A DNA stretch of 64,000 nucleotides from Neobacillus sp. PS2-9 (GCF_030915525.1 NZ_CP133269.1:2453001-2517000); one strand, 5' to 3'; shown: positions 7,380-17,167, numbered from the stretch's first letter. Notes: generated by a model from the sequence alone, not told the origin. Numbers and translations are program-made.

Positions 7380-8669
7380 ATGATGGCTGATTTACGAATT
7401 AATCTTGCAGGGATAAAATCTCCTAATCCATTTTGGCTGGCGTCAGCACCTCCTACCAATTCGGGTTATCAGGTACAGCGAGCCTTTGAAGCTGGGTGGG
7501 GAGGGGCGGTCTGGAAAACATTAGGAGACCCTATTTTGAATGTTTCTTCTAGATTTGCTGCTATCAGTTTTAACGGACAAAGAGTTGCTGGCTTCAATAA
7601 CATAGAGTTGATTACCGATAGACCATTGGATGTGAACTTAAAAGAAATCTATGAAACTAAAAAGCGATTTCCCAATCATGCAATCATTGCTTCGTTAATG
7701 GTGGAACCAAAACAAGAGAAATGGCATGAAATTGTTAAGCGTGTGGAAGATGTAGGGGTCGACGGACTTGAATTAAATTTTGGTTGTCCACATGGAATGG
7801 CAGAGCGGGGTATGGGGGCAGCCTCTGGGCAGGTACCTTCTTTAGTAGAGCGTCAAACTTACTGGGTGAAAGAAGTGGCTAAAACACCTGTAATAGTCAA
7901 ATTAACACCAAATATTACCGATATTACGGCTACAGCTGAAGCTGCCTGCAATGGCGGTGCGGATGCCATAAGTATGATTAACACGATTAATAGTTTGATG
8001 GGAGTGGACCTTGATTCCTGGAATACCGTCCCACATGTGGCAGGAAAAGGAGCACATGGAGGCTATTGTGGACCTGCAGTTAAACCTATTGCATTAAATA
8101 TGGTGGCAGAATGTGCACGAAACCCGCATATTAATGTACCTATTTCTGGTATTGGCGGAATTTCCAACTGGAAGGATACAGTAGAATTTCTGTTAATGGG
8201 AGCAACTGGTGTTCAGGTATGTACGGCAGCGATGCATCATGGCTTCCGCATTGTAGAGGACATGATCGAAGGTCTTAACAATTATCTAGATAGTAAAGGA
8301 ATTGCCTCGGTTACCGATATTATTGGGAAATCAGTACCAAGATATTCTGACTGGGGTAACCTTGACCTAAACTACAATATTGTTGCAAAAATTAATACAG
8401 AAGTTTGTATTAATTGTAATAAGTGTCATATCGCTTGTGAAGATACCTCACATCAGTGTATTGATATGCTGAAAGACGAAAATGGAAAAAGCTACTTAAA
8501 GGTTAGGGAAGAAGATTGCGTGGGCTGTAATCTATGTTCGATTGTATGTCCTGTAGATGGGGCTATAGATATGGTAGAGGCAGCAAGAGAAATGCCTCCA
8601 ATGACTTGGAATGAACGTCAAGCTGCATTGAATGGTGCACTTGAATGTAAAGCAGACGTAGCTAAATAA
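7380..8669 (+). CDS. preA: Dihydropyrimidine dehydrogenase catalytic subunit PreA
   Basis: 429 aa. FMN-binding TIM-barrel of the dihydroorotate dehydrogenase family at residues ~1-320 (NPFWLASAPPTNSG, LELNFGCPHGMAERGMGAA, VIVKLTPNITDI, ISGIGGISNW), with catalytic-loop cysteine context GAHGGYCGPAVKPI. The C-terminus is a 2x[4Fe-4S] ferredoxin domain with CINCNKCHIAC and CVGCNLCSIVCP. It reduces the pyrimidine ring with electrons from PreT. It begins 31 bp after preT with GGGGAG ribosome site; ATG 7380 or 7383 are equivalent candidates. Confidence 0.94.
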   Translation: MMADLRINLAGIKSPNPFWLASAPPTNSGYQVQRAFEAGWGGAVWKTLGDPILNVSSRFAAISFNGQRVAGFNNIELITDRPLDVNLKEIYETKKRFPNHAIIASLMVEPKQEKWHEIVKRVEDVGVDGLELNFGCPHGMAERGMGAASGQVPSLVERQTYWVKEVAKTPVIVKLTPNITDITATAEAACNGGADAISMINTINSLMGVDLDSWNTVPHVAGKGAHGGYCGPAVKPIALNMVAECARNPHINVPISGIGGISNWKDTVEFLLMGATGVQVCTAAMHHGFRIVEDMIEGLNNYLDSKGIASVTDIIGKSVPRYSDWGNLDLNYNIVAKINTEVCINCNKCHIACEDTSHQCIDMLKDENGKSYLKVREEDCVGCNLCSIVCPVDGAIDMVEAAREMPPMTWNERQAALNGALECKADVAK

Positions 8670-8693
8670 AAATAGATTAGGAGGGAAAAATTG

Positions 8694-10112
8694 ATGAAGA
8701 AAATTATTAAAAACGGAACAATTGTCACAGCAACAGATACGTATCAAGCTGAGGTATTAATTGAAGATGGGAAAATAACACAAATTGGTACAAATCTTTC
8801 TGCCATAGGAGCGGAAGTTATTGATGCGAAAGGCTGTCTTGTTTTTCCAGGGGGTATTGATCCACATACTCACTTAGATATGCCATTTGGCGGAACTGTC
8901 ACAAAGGACGATTTCGAATCCGGAACGATCGCAGCTGCTTTCGGGGGGACGACTACGGTAATTGATTTCTGCTTAACGAATAAAGGGGAACCTCTGAAAA
9001 ATGCGATTCAAACCTGGCATAATAAATCCAGGGAAAAAGCAGTAATCGATTATGGGTTCCATTTAATGATTTCAGAAATCAATGAGGAAGTTCTAAATGA
9101 ACTCCCACAGGTAATTAGTGAGGAAGGAATTACATCATTTAAAGTATTTATGGCTTATAAAAATGTGTTTCAAGCCGATGATGAAACACTATTCCGAACA
9201 CTTGTGACCGCGAAGGAACATGGCGGCTTAGTTATGGTACATGCAGAAAACGGAGATGTTATTGATTATTTAACTAAGAAAGCTCTTGAGGAAGGAAAAA
9301 CTGAACCGATTTATCATGCACTAACAAGACCACCTGAACTTGAAGGAGAAGCCACAGGCCGTGCAGCCAAGCTAACGGGACTAGCAAACTCGCAACTATA
9401 CGTAGTCCATGTATCTTGCGCAGATGCCGTTGAAAAAATTGCAGAAGCACGCAGTAAAGGGTTTGATGTATGGGGGGAAACGTGCCCACAATATTTAGTT
9501 CTTGATCAAAGCTATTTAGAAAAACCAAATTTTGAAGGAGCAAAATATGTATGGTCGCCGCCACTTAGAGAAAAGTGGAATCAGGAAGTTTTATGGAACG
9601 CCCTGAAGAGCGGCCAACTTCAGACACTTGGTTCTGATCAGTGTTCATTTGATTTTAAGGGACAAAAGGATTTAGGTAGGGATGATTTCACTAAAATCCC
9701 GAACGGCGGCCCAATAATTGAGGACCGTATATCCATATTATTCTCTGAGGGGGTGAAGAAAGGGCGAATTAGTTTGAACCAGTTTGTTGATATTACTTCA
9801 ACACGTATTGCCAAGCTCTTCGGATTATTCCCTAAGAAAGGGACTATTGCAATTGGTGCTGATGCAGATCTCGTTATTTTTGACCCTAATGTTGAAAGAG
9901 TAATATCTGCAGAAACCCATCATATGGCCGTTGATTATAATGCCTTTGAAGGAATGAAGGTTACAGGTGAGCCTGTTTCTGTTTTAGTACGCGGGGAGTA
10001 TGTTGTTCGCGACAAACAGTTTGTTGGTAAGCCAGGATCTGGTCAATATTTAAAGAGAGCAAGATATAATTTGAATACTACGCTAAACCAAGGTGAAACC
10101 CTATCAATCTAA
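8694..10112 (+). CDS. hydA: Dihydropyrimidinase (hydantoinase)
   Basis: 472 aa from ATG 8694 (AGGAGGG upstream; a TTG three bases earlier is less likely). Amidohydrolase-superfamily zinc enzyme: PHTHLD metal motif near residue 60, carboxylated-lysine motif SFKVFMAYKN, further ligands in VHAENGD and VVHVSCAD, and GSDQCSF near residue 316. It opens dihydrouracil/dihydrothymine to N-carbamoyl-beta-alanine or N-carbamoyl-beta-aminoisobutyrate, the second step of the reductive pathway. The next enzyme (beta-ureidopropionase/N-carbamoylase) is not in the window. Confidence 0.93.
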   Translation: MKKIIKNGTIVTATDTYQAEVLIEDGKITQIGTNLSAIGAEVIDAKGCLVFPGGIDPHTHLDMPFGGTVTKDDFESGTIAAAFGGTTTVIDFCLTNKGEPLKNAIQTWHNKSREKAVIDYGFHLMISEINEEVLNELPQVISEEGITSFKVFMAYKNVFQADDETLFRTLVTAKEHGGLVMVHAENGDVIDYLTKKALEEGKTEPIYHALTRPPELEGEATGRAAKLTGLANSQLYVVHVSCADAVEKIAEARSKGFDVWGETCPQYLVLDQSYLEKPNFEGAKYVWSPPLREKWNQEVLWNALKSGQLQTLGSDQCSFDFKGQKDLGRDDFTKIPNGGPIIEDRISILFSEGVKKGRISLNQFVDITSTRIAKLFGLFPKKGTIAIGADADLVIFDPNVERVISAETHHMAVDYNAFEGMKVTGEPVSVLVRGEYVVRDKQFVGKPGSGQYLKRARYNLNTTLNQGETLSI

Positions 10113-10158
10113 CAACTATTACAGCTCAAGTCTCCATCAATAGTTGCACTACACTCCG

Positions 10159-10197
10159 GCAATTGCTCAGATTCTGAGCAGTTGCTCCCATTATTAT
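10159..10197 (+). terminator. Hairpin between dihydropyrimidinase and permease genes
   Basis: 12-bp stem GCAATTGCTCAG / CTGAGCAGTTGC (one G-T pair, 3-base loop, 10159-10185) with a T-rich tail starting a few bases later. In this 164-bp gap it could be a partial terminator or an RNA-stabilising hairpin that lowers permease expression. Confidence 0.5.
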
Positions 10198-10276
10198 TTT
10201 TTATTGTTATTTGTCGGTTGTTTGAATTTTGGGATGTTATATTCTATAAAATTAAACCGAAACAAGGAGTGTTTAC

Positions 10277-11749
10277 ATGAAAAAAAGCCATTTAAAATCA
10301 CCAGATTTATTACCAATTCATCAAAAAGACCGGACGATTACTAAATTAGGGTACTCGTTCATGTGGGTAGGAATGGTCGTTGTACTTGCAACGTTTGCAA
10401 TAGGCGGCGCAGGAGTTATTAACCTATCATTGCCATGGGTTATTCTCGCAACTGTGATTGGCAGTCTTGCGATTGGTTTCTTCATTTCTTTAATTGCTGA
10501 TATTGGAATCGAACATGGTATATCTTTTCCTGTATATATGAGAGCACCGTTTGGGACGATTGGCACTCATATCCCATCGATCACCCGTGGTGTAACAGCA
10601 TCGATGTGGTTTGGTATAAATACCTATTTTGGTGCAACAGCGATGAATGGTATTTTAAATATTTTATTTGGCTTTGATAATTGGTTTGTTTGTTTCCTTA
10701 TTTTTGCCGTCGTTCAATTAGTCAATACGGCCCTTGGAATAAAATCTATTGAACGGTTTGCCGATTTAGCGGCCCCTATTATTCTTATCATTTCATTATG
10801 GATGTATGTGACATTATCGGATCAGGCAGCAAGTGCAGGAAGAGATGTTTGGAGCTGGGTGGAATCACCAGTTACAGGTGGTGCAGCTTTTTCAGCCTTT
10901 TTAGTTGTTATTTTTAGTAACATGGGCTTTTGGGCTACATTAAGTGCGGATATTCCTTCAATTTCTCGTTTCATTAAAGCACCTATTAATGAAAAAAATT
11001 GGTTTAAGCGAAATAAAGGCTCATTAATTGGCAACCTTATAGCAATGCCATTAACTCAGACTTTTATGATTATCATTGGTGCCGTTTCTTATATTGCTGT
11101 TTTAAATTATGACCCCGTTGTAGCATTACAAAAAGCAGCAGGCGGATTTATTCTAGCTATTTTATTATTAATGATTGTATTAGCTCAATGGTCTACAAAT
11201 ACTGCAGCAAACGTGGTTCCAGCAGCAACAATTTTCTCAAATGTAGGTGGTCCTAAGTTTCCATTTTGGGCAGGAGTAATCACAGCTGGAGTTGTTGGAA
11301 CAATCGTTCAGCCGTGGACACTATTTGGGGTTATTATTCCTATTTTACTCTTTGTAGGTGGGATTCTTTCAGCGATTGTCGGTATCCTGTTTGCTGATTA
11401 TTACCTGCTACGTAAACGACGTGTAAATGTGCCAGAATTATACGAAGACAAAGGTCAGTATAAATACTTGGGCGGAGTGAATCTAGCTGGTTTTATTGCT
11501 TGGATAATTGGAGCTGTAGCATCTTATATTGTACCGAATTATGGTTTCTTAGTAGGTTTCCTTGTCGGTGCGGGAATCTATTATGTTCTAGCAAAATACT
11601 GGTGGTTCCAAAAGTATCGTCAAGCAGAAATTGAAGATCCAAGTGATGAAAAATATTTAGGTATTTCTGTTGGCCGTGATTGGGTAATCGAGGAAAATGC
11701 CTACGAACCTGTCATTGAAGAAATTCCTAATAATGTTGATTTATACTAA
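10277..11749 (+). CDS. NCS1-family nucleobase permease
   Basis: 490 aa, about 12 transmembrane helices. The start GVMVV-like segment follows SPDLLPIHQKDRTITKLGYSFMW, a typical NCS1 N-terminus. Internal helices include PVYMRAPFGTIGTHIPSITRGVTASMWFGI, the substrate-site region of the cytosine/uracil/allantoin permease family. It should import uracil or thymine (or a related base) with a cation across the cytoplasmic membrane. Position directly after the dihydropyrimidinase supports pyrimidine specificity; allantoin or hydantoin transport cannot be excluded from sequence. Confidence 0.9.
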   Translation: MKKSHLKSPDLLPIHQKDRTITKLGYSFMWVGMVVVLATFAIGGAGVINLSLPWVILATVIGSLAIGFFISLIADIGIEHGISFPVYMRAPFGTIGTHIPSITRGVTASMWFGINTYFGATAMNGILNILFGFDNWFVCFLIFAVVQLVNTALGIKSIERFADLAAPIILIISLWMYVTLSDQAASAGRDVWSWVESPVTGGAAFSAFLVVIFSNMGFWATLSADIPSISRFIKAPINEKNWFKRNKGSLIGNLIAMPLTQTFMIIIGAVSYIAVLNYDPVVALQKAAGGFILAILLLMIVLAQWSTNTAANVVPAATIFSNVGGPKFPFWAGVITAGVVGTIVQPWTLFGVIIPILLFVGGILSAIVGILFADYYLLRKRRVNVPELYEDKGQYKYLGGVNLAGFIAWIIGAVASYIVPNYGFLVGFLVGAGIYYVLAKYWWFQKYRQAEIEDPSDEKYLGISVGRDWVIEENAYEPVIEEIPNNVDLY

Positions 11750-11776
11750 ATTAGGCTTATTGGAGGGATGGATAGG

Positions 11777-11992
11777 ATGTCAGAGCATCAACAATTTTTA
11801 GATGAACGAGATAAAATTGACTTTCTCATCCAAAAAGGATGCAGGATAAGCGGTGTGAGAGAGCATTTAAATGGCGCTTCGGTTGACTTCGTACATCCAA
11901 GTGGAAACGTAACTGAAACACTTCATATCGGTACAGCTAATGCAAGAAAATATTTTTCTAGTTTATTACTCAAACAGAACCAGGAAATCTAG
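11777..11992 (+). CDS. Small hypothetical protein of the pyrimidine cluster
   Basis: 71 aa from ATG 11777, 10 bp after GGAGGG; an in-frame ATG at 11768 is too close to that site. No signal, membrane segment or cysteine pair. It contains RDKIDFLIQKGCRISGVREHLNGASVDFVHP and ends TANARKYFSSLLLKQNQ. I do not recognise a domain. The position between the permease and pucR, with its own terminator, suggests a conserved accessory of pyrimidine catabolism. Confidence 0.65.
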   Translation: MSEHQQFLDERDKIDFLIQKGCRISGVREHLNGASVDFVHPSGNVTETLHIGTANARKYFSSLLLKQNQEI

Positions 11993-12008
11993 GTATTCCG
12001 TTGAAAGA

Positions 12009-12042
12009 AAAGGATTGGTGGAAAGTGCCAATCCTTCTTTTT
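12009..12042 (+). terminator. Rho-independent terminator of the pre operon
   Basis: Stem AAGGATTGG / CCAATCCTT separated by a short loop and followed by CTTTTTC. Confidence 0.8.
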
Positions 12043-12078
12043 CTACTATTAACTTCTTATATTTAAGGAGATAAATCT

Positions 12079-13695
12079 ATGAAAGAACATTTTCAGTTAA
12101 CGGTTGCAGATGTTTTTAAGAGAAAGCATTTTGAACATGCCAGAGTTATTGCAGGTGAGGGAGGGATCCATCGAATTGTTAAATGGGTTCATGTCGTTGA
12201 AGTAACGAGTATCCGTAATCTGTTAAATGGGAACGAGCTAATTTTATCCACAGGTGTTGCTTGGAAGGATCATGTAGGTTTATTTGTCTCACTTGTCAAA
12301 GAATTAATCGAAAACAAGGCTGCTGGATTATGTATTGAAATAGGAACATATATTACGGAGATACCTGGCGAAGTAACTACATTAGCAGATGAACATCAAT
12401 TCCCTATTATTGTTTTTCAACAGGAAGTTCCGTTCGTTGAAATCACGCAAGACCTTCATTCGACGATTATTAATCAGCAATATCAAAAGATATCTGATTT
12501 AGAGAATTATTCTCAAAGCTTAAATAAACGGTTATTAACGATTGAAACATATGAAGATATACTTCAATTTATATTTTCAGCACTAGATCTGCAAATCATT
12601 TTTCGATTGAAGGACAATGAGTATGAATTTGTGCCTGAAATCAATCGCAAAGAACAAATTGCAATTATTAACCAGTTAGAAAAATCAAAAACACAACCGT
12701 GTGAATGGATTGCATCCTCGCCCATTTTTTTATTCGGTCAAGAATACGCTGAGTTGTTTATCTATTCAGAGGATATTCCCGTTAGTGAATATGATTTGTT
12801 GATTCTAGACCGAACAGCAACCGCATTAGCTCAGCATTTATTAAGAGATTTGTATGTTGAGGAAAAAAAACGAGTGGAAGAATATGAATGGCTTCATGGA
12901 TGGTTAGAAGGTGAGCATGCACTTGAGGACATACAAGAATATCTAATTGAAAATGGGATAAAAACAAAATCGAGTGATGCAGCAGTCTTAATTACCAAAC
13001 TCATTTCCTTTAAGGACAAACTTAGTCAGGATGTTACCTATTTAAAATTATTATTTCGTTCTGTATTCGAACAGAATGGGTTTGCAGTTATCTTTGTGGA
13101 AAAACGAAATGAAATTACCTTTATCCTTCTAAATAATCGACCAAAGAAAAATCTTAAGGAACGAATTAAAAGGTCCATTGATTCCATTCAGGACTCAGAA
13201 TTCATTAGAAAACAGAGTTCTGCAAAGCTTATTATTGCTGCTGGTAAATTTATTCAAGCATTCGATGACATACATAAGAGTTATCAAACGGCAAAAGAGA
13301 CTCTTCGAATTCAGCAAAAAATGACAAATAAACAAATTTATCATTTTTATGAGGATCTACATTTATATCGTCTGATTTCGCAAATGAGTAAACATACTGA
13401 TTTACAGGAGATTGCTTCTGAATACCTCCAACCGGTGATTCAGTATGATCAAAAATATAATGGGAAATTGCTTGAAACATTAAAAGCATACTTAGAATGT
13501 AATGGTTCCAAGCAAGAAACCTCCAATAAGCTTTTTATAGTTAGACAGACACTCTATCATCGTTTACAAAAGCTTGAGAATTTGTTAGGAGAGGACTTCA
13601 TGGGACATGAAAAACGGGTAGCCATTGAATTCATGCTACTTGTTTACGATTACTTGGCCGCCTCACAGCCCAAGAAAATAAATCAAATACTTTAA
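12079..13695 (+). CDS. pucR: PucR-family transcriptional regulator
   Basis: 538 aa. N-terminal PucR domain (VADVFKRKHFEHARVIAGEGG, WVHVVEVTSIRNLLNGNELILSTG) and a C-terminal helix-turn-helix of the PucR/CdaR type (LLETLKAYLECNGSKQETSNKLFIVRQTLYHRLQKLENLLG). The family controls purine, allantoin, hydantoin and pyrimidine catabolism in response to pathway metabolites. Its location among pyrimidine genes suggests it senses a pyrimidine degradation product and acts on the pre operon. ATG 12079 follows AAGGAG. Its TAA stop lies inside the target duplication of the MITE immediately downstream. Confidence 0.9.
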   Translation: MKEHFQLTVADVFKRKHFEHARVIAGEGGIHRIVKWVHVVEVTSIRNLLNGNELILSTGVAWKDHVGLFVSLVKELIENKAAGLCIEIGTYITEIPGEVTTLADEHQFPIIVFQQEVPFVEITQDLHSTIINQQYQKISDLENYSQSLNKRLLTIETYEDILQFIFSALDLQIIFRLKDNEYEFVPEINRKEQIAIINQLEKSKTQPCEWIASSPIFLFGQEYAELFIYSEDIPVSEYDLLILDRTATALAQHLLRDLYVEEKKRVEEYEWLHGWLEGEHALEDIQEYLIENGIKTKSSDAAVLITKLISFKDKLSQDVTYLKLLFRSVFEQNGFAVIFVEKRNEITFILLNNRPKKNLKERIKRSIDSIQDSEFIRKQSSAKLIIAAGKFIQAFDDIHKSYQTAKETLRIQQKMTNKQIYHFYEDLHLYRLISQMSKHTDLQEIASEYLQPVIQYDQKYNGKLLETLKAYLECNGSKQETSNKLFIVRQTLYHRLQKLENLLGEDFMGHEKRVAIEFMLLVYDYLAASQPKKINQIL

Positions 13696-13700
13696 AACTA

Positions 13701-13883
13701 TGCTCTGATAAAGAACATTGTTTATTTTTATATCCTGATGATTGGAGCGGAAGGCACGAAGACTCCTGTGGGAGTACGGTTCAGGAGAGACCCCACAGGC
13801 GCAAGCGCCGAGGAGGCTCGCCGAAACGCCCACGGAAAGCGAAGTGCCTGGAGCGGAAATCAACAGGCAAATTTAACAGAGCC
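13701..13883 (+). mobile_element. MITE copy 1 (183 bp) with TIRs and 8-bp target duplication
   Basis: GC-rich 183-bp element nearly identical to two other copies (16986, 23234). Ends are inverted: TGCTCTGATAAA left, TTTAACAGAGCC right (10 of 12 paired). TAAAACTA occurs directly on both flanks (13693-13700 and 13884-13891). Subterminal inverted segments around GAGCGGAAGGCAC and GTGCCTGGAGCGG let the whole element fold on itself. No transposase inside; mobilised in trans. Short open frames across it are by-products of its composition. Confidence 0.85.
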
Positions 13884-14038
13884 TAAAACTAATAAACATG
13901 TTCATTTTGTCGAAGAAATACTTCATTAGGTTTTACGGAATGTCTAATGAAAGCGGGAAGTAGTTTCGAGATAATAAGAGTATAAGTTATTAATTAAACG
14001 AATTTTGAAATTATTTTGAAGTATGAGGAGGATAAAAC

Positions 14039-15505
14039 ATGAGCGTAACAAAAAACGAAACAGTAGTACTTAAAAATTTTATTAACGGTAAATGGGTAAG
14101 TTCGAACAGTGTGCAAACACTAGATGTTCCTAATCCAGCCACGAATGAAGTAATCACAAAGGTGCCGGTTTCTTCAAAAGAAGATGTGAATCTTGCTGTT
14201 AGCGCAGCTAAGGAAGCATTTAAAAAGTGGAAAAACGTACCGGTTCCAAAGCGTGCAAGGATTCTATTTAAATATCACTATTTATTAACAGAAAATCATG
14301 AGGAATTGGCTAGATTGATTGTTCAAGAGAATGGAAAGGCTTACAAAGAGGCTTATGGTGAAGTTCAACGAGGTATCGAGTGTGTTGAATTTGCCTCAGG
14401 AGCACCTACTTTAATGATGGGTGAAACCTTATCTGGTATTGCTGAGGATATCGATTCAGAAATGTTCCGCTACCCTTTAGGTGTTGTTGGCGGAATTACT
14501 CCATTCAACTTCCCAATGATGGTACCTCTATGGATGTTCCCACTTGCCGTTGCATGTGGAAACACCTTTGTATTAAAGCCATCTGAACGGACACCCATTT
14601 TAGCTAATCGATTAGCCGAGCTCTTTACTGAAGCAGGAGCACCAAATGGGGTTTTAAATGTAGTGCATGGTGCACACGATGTGGTTAACGGCTTACTAGA
14701 ACATAAGGATATTGCAGCAATCTCCTTTGTAGGTTCACAACCGGTCGCAAAGTATGTATATGGGCGTGCTGCAGCAGAAGGAAAACGAGTTCAAGCACTC
14801 TCCGGAGCAAAGAACCACCACATTGTTATGCCAGATGCCGATATGGATAAGGCGGTACAACATATCATCAGTTCTACATTTGGCAGTGCAGGTCAACGAT
14901 GTATGGCATGTAGTGCCGTTGTCGTGGTGGGAGACAATGAGCCATTTGTAGCAGCTTTAAAGAAAAAAGCGGATGAATTAATTATCGGAAATGGTATGGA
15001 CGATGAGGTATTATTAACTCCTATCATTCGTAAAGAACATCGTGATAAAGTACTCACTTACATTGAAAAGGGAATTTCTGAAGGTGCTGATTTAATCAGG
15101 GATGGACGAAGAGAGATGGATGAACTACCAGAAGGGAACTTCTTAGGACCTACCATCTTTGATCGTGTTACCCCTGATATGACAATTGCAAAGGACGAAA
15201 TCTTTGCTCCTGTCTTAAGCTTACTAAGAGCAAAGGACTTAGACGAGGGATTGGAATACATTCGAAAATCTAGGTATGGAAATGGTGCAACCATCTATAC
15301 AAATAATGCAAAAGCGGTTCGACAGTTCCGTGAAGAAGCAGACGCAGGGATGCTTGGTATCAACGTTGGGGTCCCAGCAACAATGGCCTTTTTCCCATTC
15401 TCAGGCTGGAAGGATTCATTCTATGGTGACCTTCACGTCAACGGAAAAGACGGGTTAAACTTCTATACACGTAAAAAAATGATTACTTCAAGGTTTGACG
15501 CATAA
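14039..15505 (+). CDS. mmsA: Methylmalonate-semialdehyde dehydrogenase (CoA-acylating)
   Basis: 488 aa, the usual length for MMSDH/IolA. Aldehyde dehydrogenase superfamily: [18 protein letters not shown] cofactor region, [18 protein letters not shown], and nucleophile in [14 protein letters not shown] (near residue 288). It converts malonate semialdehyde to acetyl-CoA and methylmalonate semialdehyde to propionyl-CoA with NAD and CoA. These are the semialdehydes formed from uracil- and thymine-derived beta-amino acids, so with the aminotransferase that follows it completes the reductive pathway. AGGAGG ribosome site; 148 bp after MITE copy 1. Confidence 0.9.
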   Translation: MSVTKNETVVLKNFINGKWVSSNSVQTLDVPNPATNEVITKVPVSSKEDVNLAVSAAKEAFKKWKNVPVPKRARILFKYHYLLTENHEELARLIVQENGKAYKEAYGEVQRGIECVEFASGAPTLMMGETLSGIAEDIDSEMFRYPLGVVGGITPFNFPMMVPLWMFPLAVACGNTFVLKPSERTPILANRLAELFTEAGAPNGVLNVVHGAHDVVNGLLEHKDIAAISFVGSQPVAKYVYGRAAAEGKRVQALSGAKNHHIVMPDADMDKAVQHIISSTFGSAGQRCMACSAVVVVGDNEPFVAALKKKADELIIGNGMDDEVLLTPIIRKEHRDKVLTYIEKGISEGADLIRDGRREMDELPEGNFLGPTIFDRVTPDMTIAKDEIFAPVLSLLRAKDLDEGLEYIRKSRYGNGATIYTNNAKAVRQFREEADAGMLGINVGVPATMAFFPFSGWKDSFYGDLHVNGKDGLNFYTRKKMITSRFDA

Positions 15506-15527
15506 ACATCGTAGCTATAATACTTTT

Positions 15528-15540
15528 GGTGTCAGGCACC
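15528..15540. repeat. Dispersed palindrome GGTGTCAGGCACC
   Basis: 13-base imperfect palindrome in the 60-bp gap between the dehydrogenase and the aminotransferase. The same string (GGTGCCTGACACC on the other strand) is a common intergenic repeat in Bacillaceae genomes; only one copy was noticed here. Function unknown. Confidence 0.5.
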
Positions 15541-15565
15541 ATCTAAAGAATTGGGGGTATACGGG

Positions 15566-16921
15566 ATGGTTCAAACAAGTCGACCGAATGAAACGTTATT
15601 GGAACAAGATGATAAGTATGTTTGGCATTCGATGAAGCCATATAATCCGAAGGCAACCATTGTTGCATCAAAAGCAGAAGGTTCATGGGTAACCGATGCA
15701 GATGGTAAACGATATTTAGATGCGATGGCTGGACTGTGGTGTGTGAACGTCGGCTATGGCAGGACTGAGCTGGCTGAAGCAGCATATGAACAATTAAAAG
15801 AAATGGCCTATTTTCCACTTTCACAAAGCCATGTTCCAGCTATAAAATTAGCTGAAAAACTAAATGAATTACTTGGCGAAGAGTACGTCATTTTTTTCTC
15901 AAATAGCGGGTCGGAGGCAAACGAAACTGCCTTTAAAATCGTACGCCAATATCACCAGCAAAAGGGTGAACATAATCGCTATAAAATCGTTTCTCGTTAC
16001 CGAGCATATCACGGAAACTCAATGGGGGCTCTAGCCGCAACAGGGCAGGCTCAAAGGAAATACAAATATGAACCACTTGCACCAGGGTTCATCCACGTCT
16101 CACCACCGGATTCCTACCGAGACGATACAAATGTGACAGATGCACGGGAACTTTCTTCCGTAAAAGAAATTGACCGGACAATGACATGGGAATTAAGTGA
16201 GACGATTGCTGCTATGATTATGGAACCAATTATTACCGGTGGAGGAGTTCTTGTTCCACCAGACGGGTATATGAAGGCAGCAAAAGAGGTTTGTGAAAAA
16301 CACGGTGCCCTGCTGATTGTGGATGAGGTTATATGCGGCTTTGGCCGGACCGGTAAACCATTTGGTTTTATGAACTACGGTGTAAAGCCAGATATTATTA
16401 CCATGGCCAAAGGGATTACAAGCGCCTATTTACCACTTTCAGCAACTGCCGTTCGTAAAGAGATTTACGAAGCCTTTAAAGGGACGGAAGAATATGATTA
16501 CTTCCGTCATGTGAATACCTTCGGTGGAAATCCAGCAGCTTGTGCACTTGCTTTGAAAAATCTTGAAATTATGGAAAAGGAAGAACTGTTTGATCGTTCA
16601 AGAGACCTAGGGGAACAGTTATTAAATGATTTAACTAATCTTCTCCAGGATCATCCCTATGTAGGGAATGTGCGCGGAAAAGGATTGTTAATTGGGATTG
16701 AACTAGTTAAAGATAAAAATACAAAGGATCCTTTGGACGCTGAACTGGTCAATCAAGTTATTGCACATTGTAAGCAGGCGGGGATTATAATCGGTAAGAA
16801 TGGAGCAACGGTAGCTGGTTTTAACAATGTTTTAACCCTGGCTCCACCATTGAATATTGAGCACAAGGATTTACAATTTATCACTAAAACACTAACAGAG
16901 GCACTTGGAAAGCTTGAATAG
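15566..16921 (+). CDS. Class III PLP aminotransferase, likely beta-alanine/beta-aminoisobutyrate transaminase
   Basis: 451 aa from ATG 15566, behind GGGGGT; a TTG at 15551 overlaps that site and is not preferred. Omega-aminotransferase features: FFSNSGSEANETAFKIVRQY, YRAYHGNSMGALAATGQ, IVDEVICGFGRTGKPFG and the PLP lysine in MAKGITSAYLPLSA. It should move the amino group of beta-alanine or beta-aminoisobutyrate to pyruvate or 2-oxoglutarate, giving the semialdehydes used by the upstream dehydrogenase. GABA or other omega-amino acids are possible; the operon context favours the pyrimidine product. Confidence 0.85.
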   Translation: MVQTSRPNETLLEQDDKYVWHSMKPYNPKATIVASKAEGSWVTDADGKRYLDAMAGLWCVNVGYGRTELAEAAYEQLKEMAYFPLSQSHVPAIKLAEKLNELLGEEYVIFFSNSGSEANETAFKIVRQYHQQKGEHNRYKIVSRYRAYHGNSMGALAATGQAQRKYKYEPLAPGFIHVSPPDSYRDDTNVTDARELSSVKEIDRTMTWELSETIAAMIMEPIITGGGVLVPPDGYMKAAKEVCEKHGALLIVDEVICGFGRTGKPFGFMNYGVKPDIITMAKGITSAYLPLSATAVRKEIYEAFKGTEEYDYFRHVNTFGGNPAACALALKNLEIMEKEELFDRSRDLGEQLLNDLTNLLQDHPYVGNVRGKGLLIGIELVKDKNTKDPLDAELVNQVIAHCKQAGIIIGKNGATVAGFNNVLTLAPPLNIEHKDLQFITKTLTEALGKLE

Positions 16922-16931
16922 ATGATATATG

Positions 16932-16979
16932 AGAACATTTGTCACCTTACATTTTGTAATTGACAAATGTTCTTTTTTT
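16932..16979 (+). terminator. Strong rho-independent terminator
   Basis: Perfect 13-bp stem AGAACATTTGTCA (16932-16944) / TGACAAATGTTCT (16961-16973) followed by T6. MITE copy 2 has inserted at the end of the T-tract. Confidence 0.92.
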
Positions 16980-16985
16980 CATGAA

Positions 16986-17167
16986 GGCTGTGTTAAAGAA
17001 CAGTGTTGATTTTTACACCCTGTTGATTGTAGCGGAAGGCACGAAGACTCCTGTGGGAGTATGGTTCAGGGGAGACCCCGCAGGCGCTAGCGCCGAGGAG
17101 GCTCGCCGAAACACCCACGAACCGCTCGTGCCTGGAGCGGAAATCAACAGGCAAGTTTAACAGAGCC
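16986..17167 (+). mobile_element. MITE copy 2 (182 bp) with TIRs and 8-bp target duplication
   Basis: Same element and orientation as copies 1 and 3. Ends GGCTGTGTTAAA and TTTAACAGAGCC pair at 11 of 12 positions. Flanked by direct TTCATGAA (16978-16985 and 17168-17175); the left copy overlaps the T-tract of the preceding terminator. The internal GC-rich core matches copy 1 closely (GAAGACTCCTGTGGGAGT, GAGGAGGCTCGCCGAAAC). Confidence 0.88.

Noticed and set aside
10144..10344. 66-codon frame overlapping the NCS1 permease start
   Set aside because: It covers the hairpin and the permease ribosome site and lacks its own; the permease start at 10277 is well supported.
13738..13929. Open frames across the three GC-rich repeats (also 16960-17160 and 23135-23435)
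   Set aside because: They share the repeat sequence and exist only because the element is GC-rich. Start sites are poor, frames differ among copies and the DNA is better explained as a MITE.
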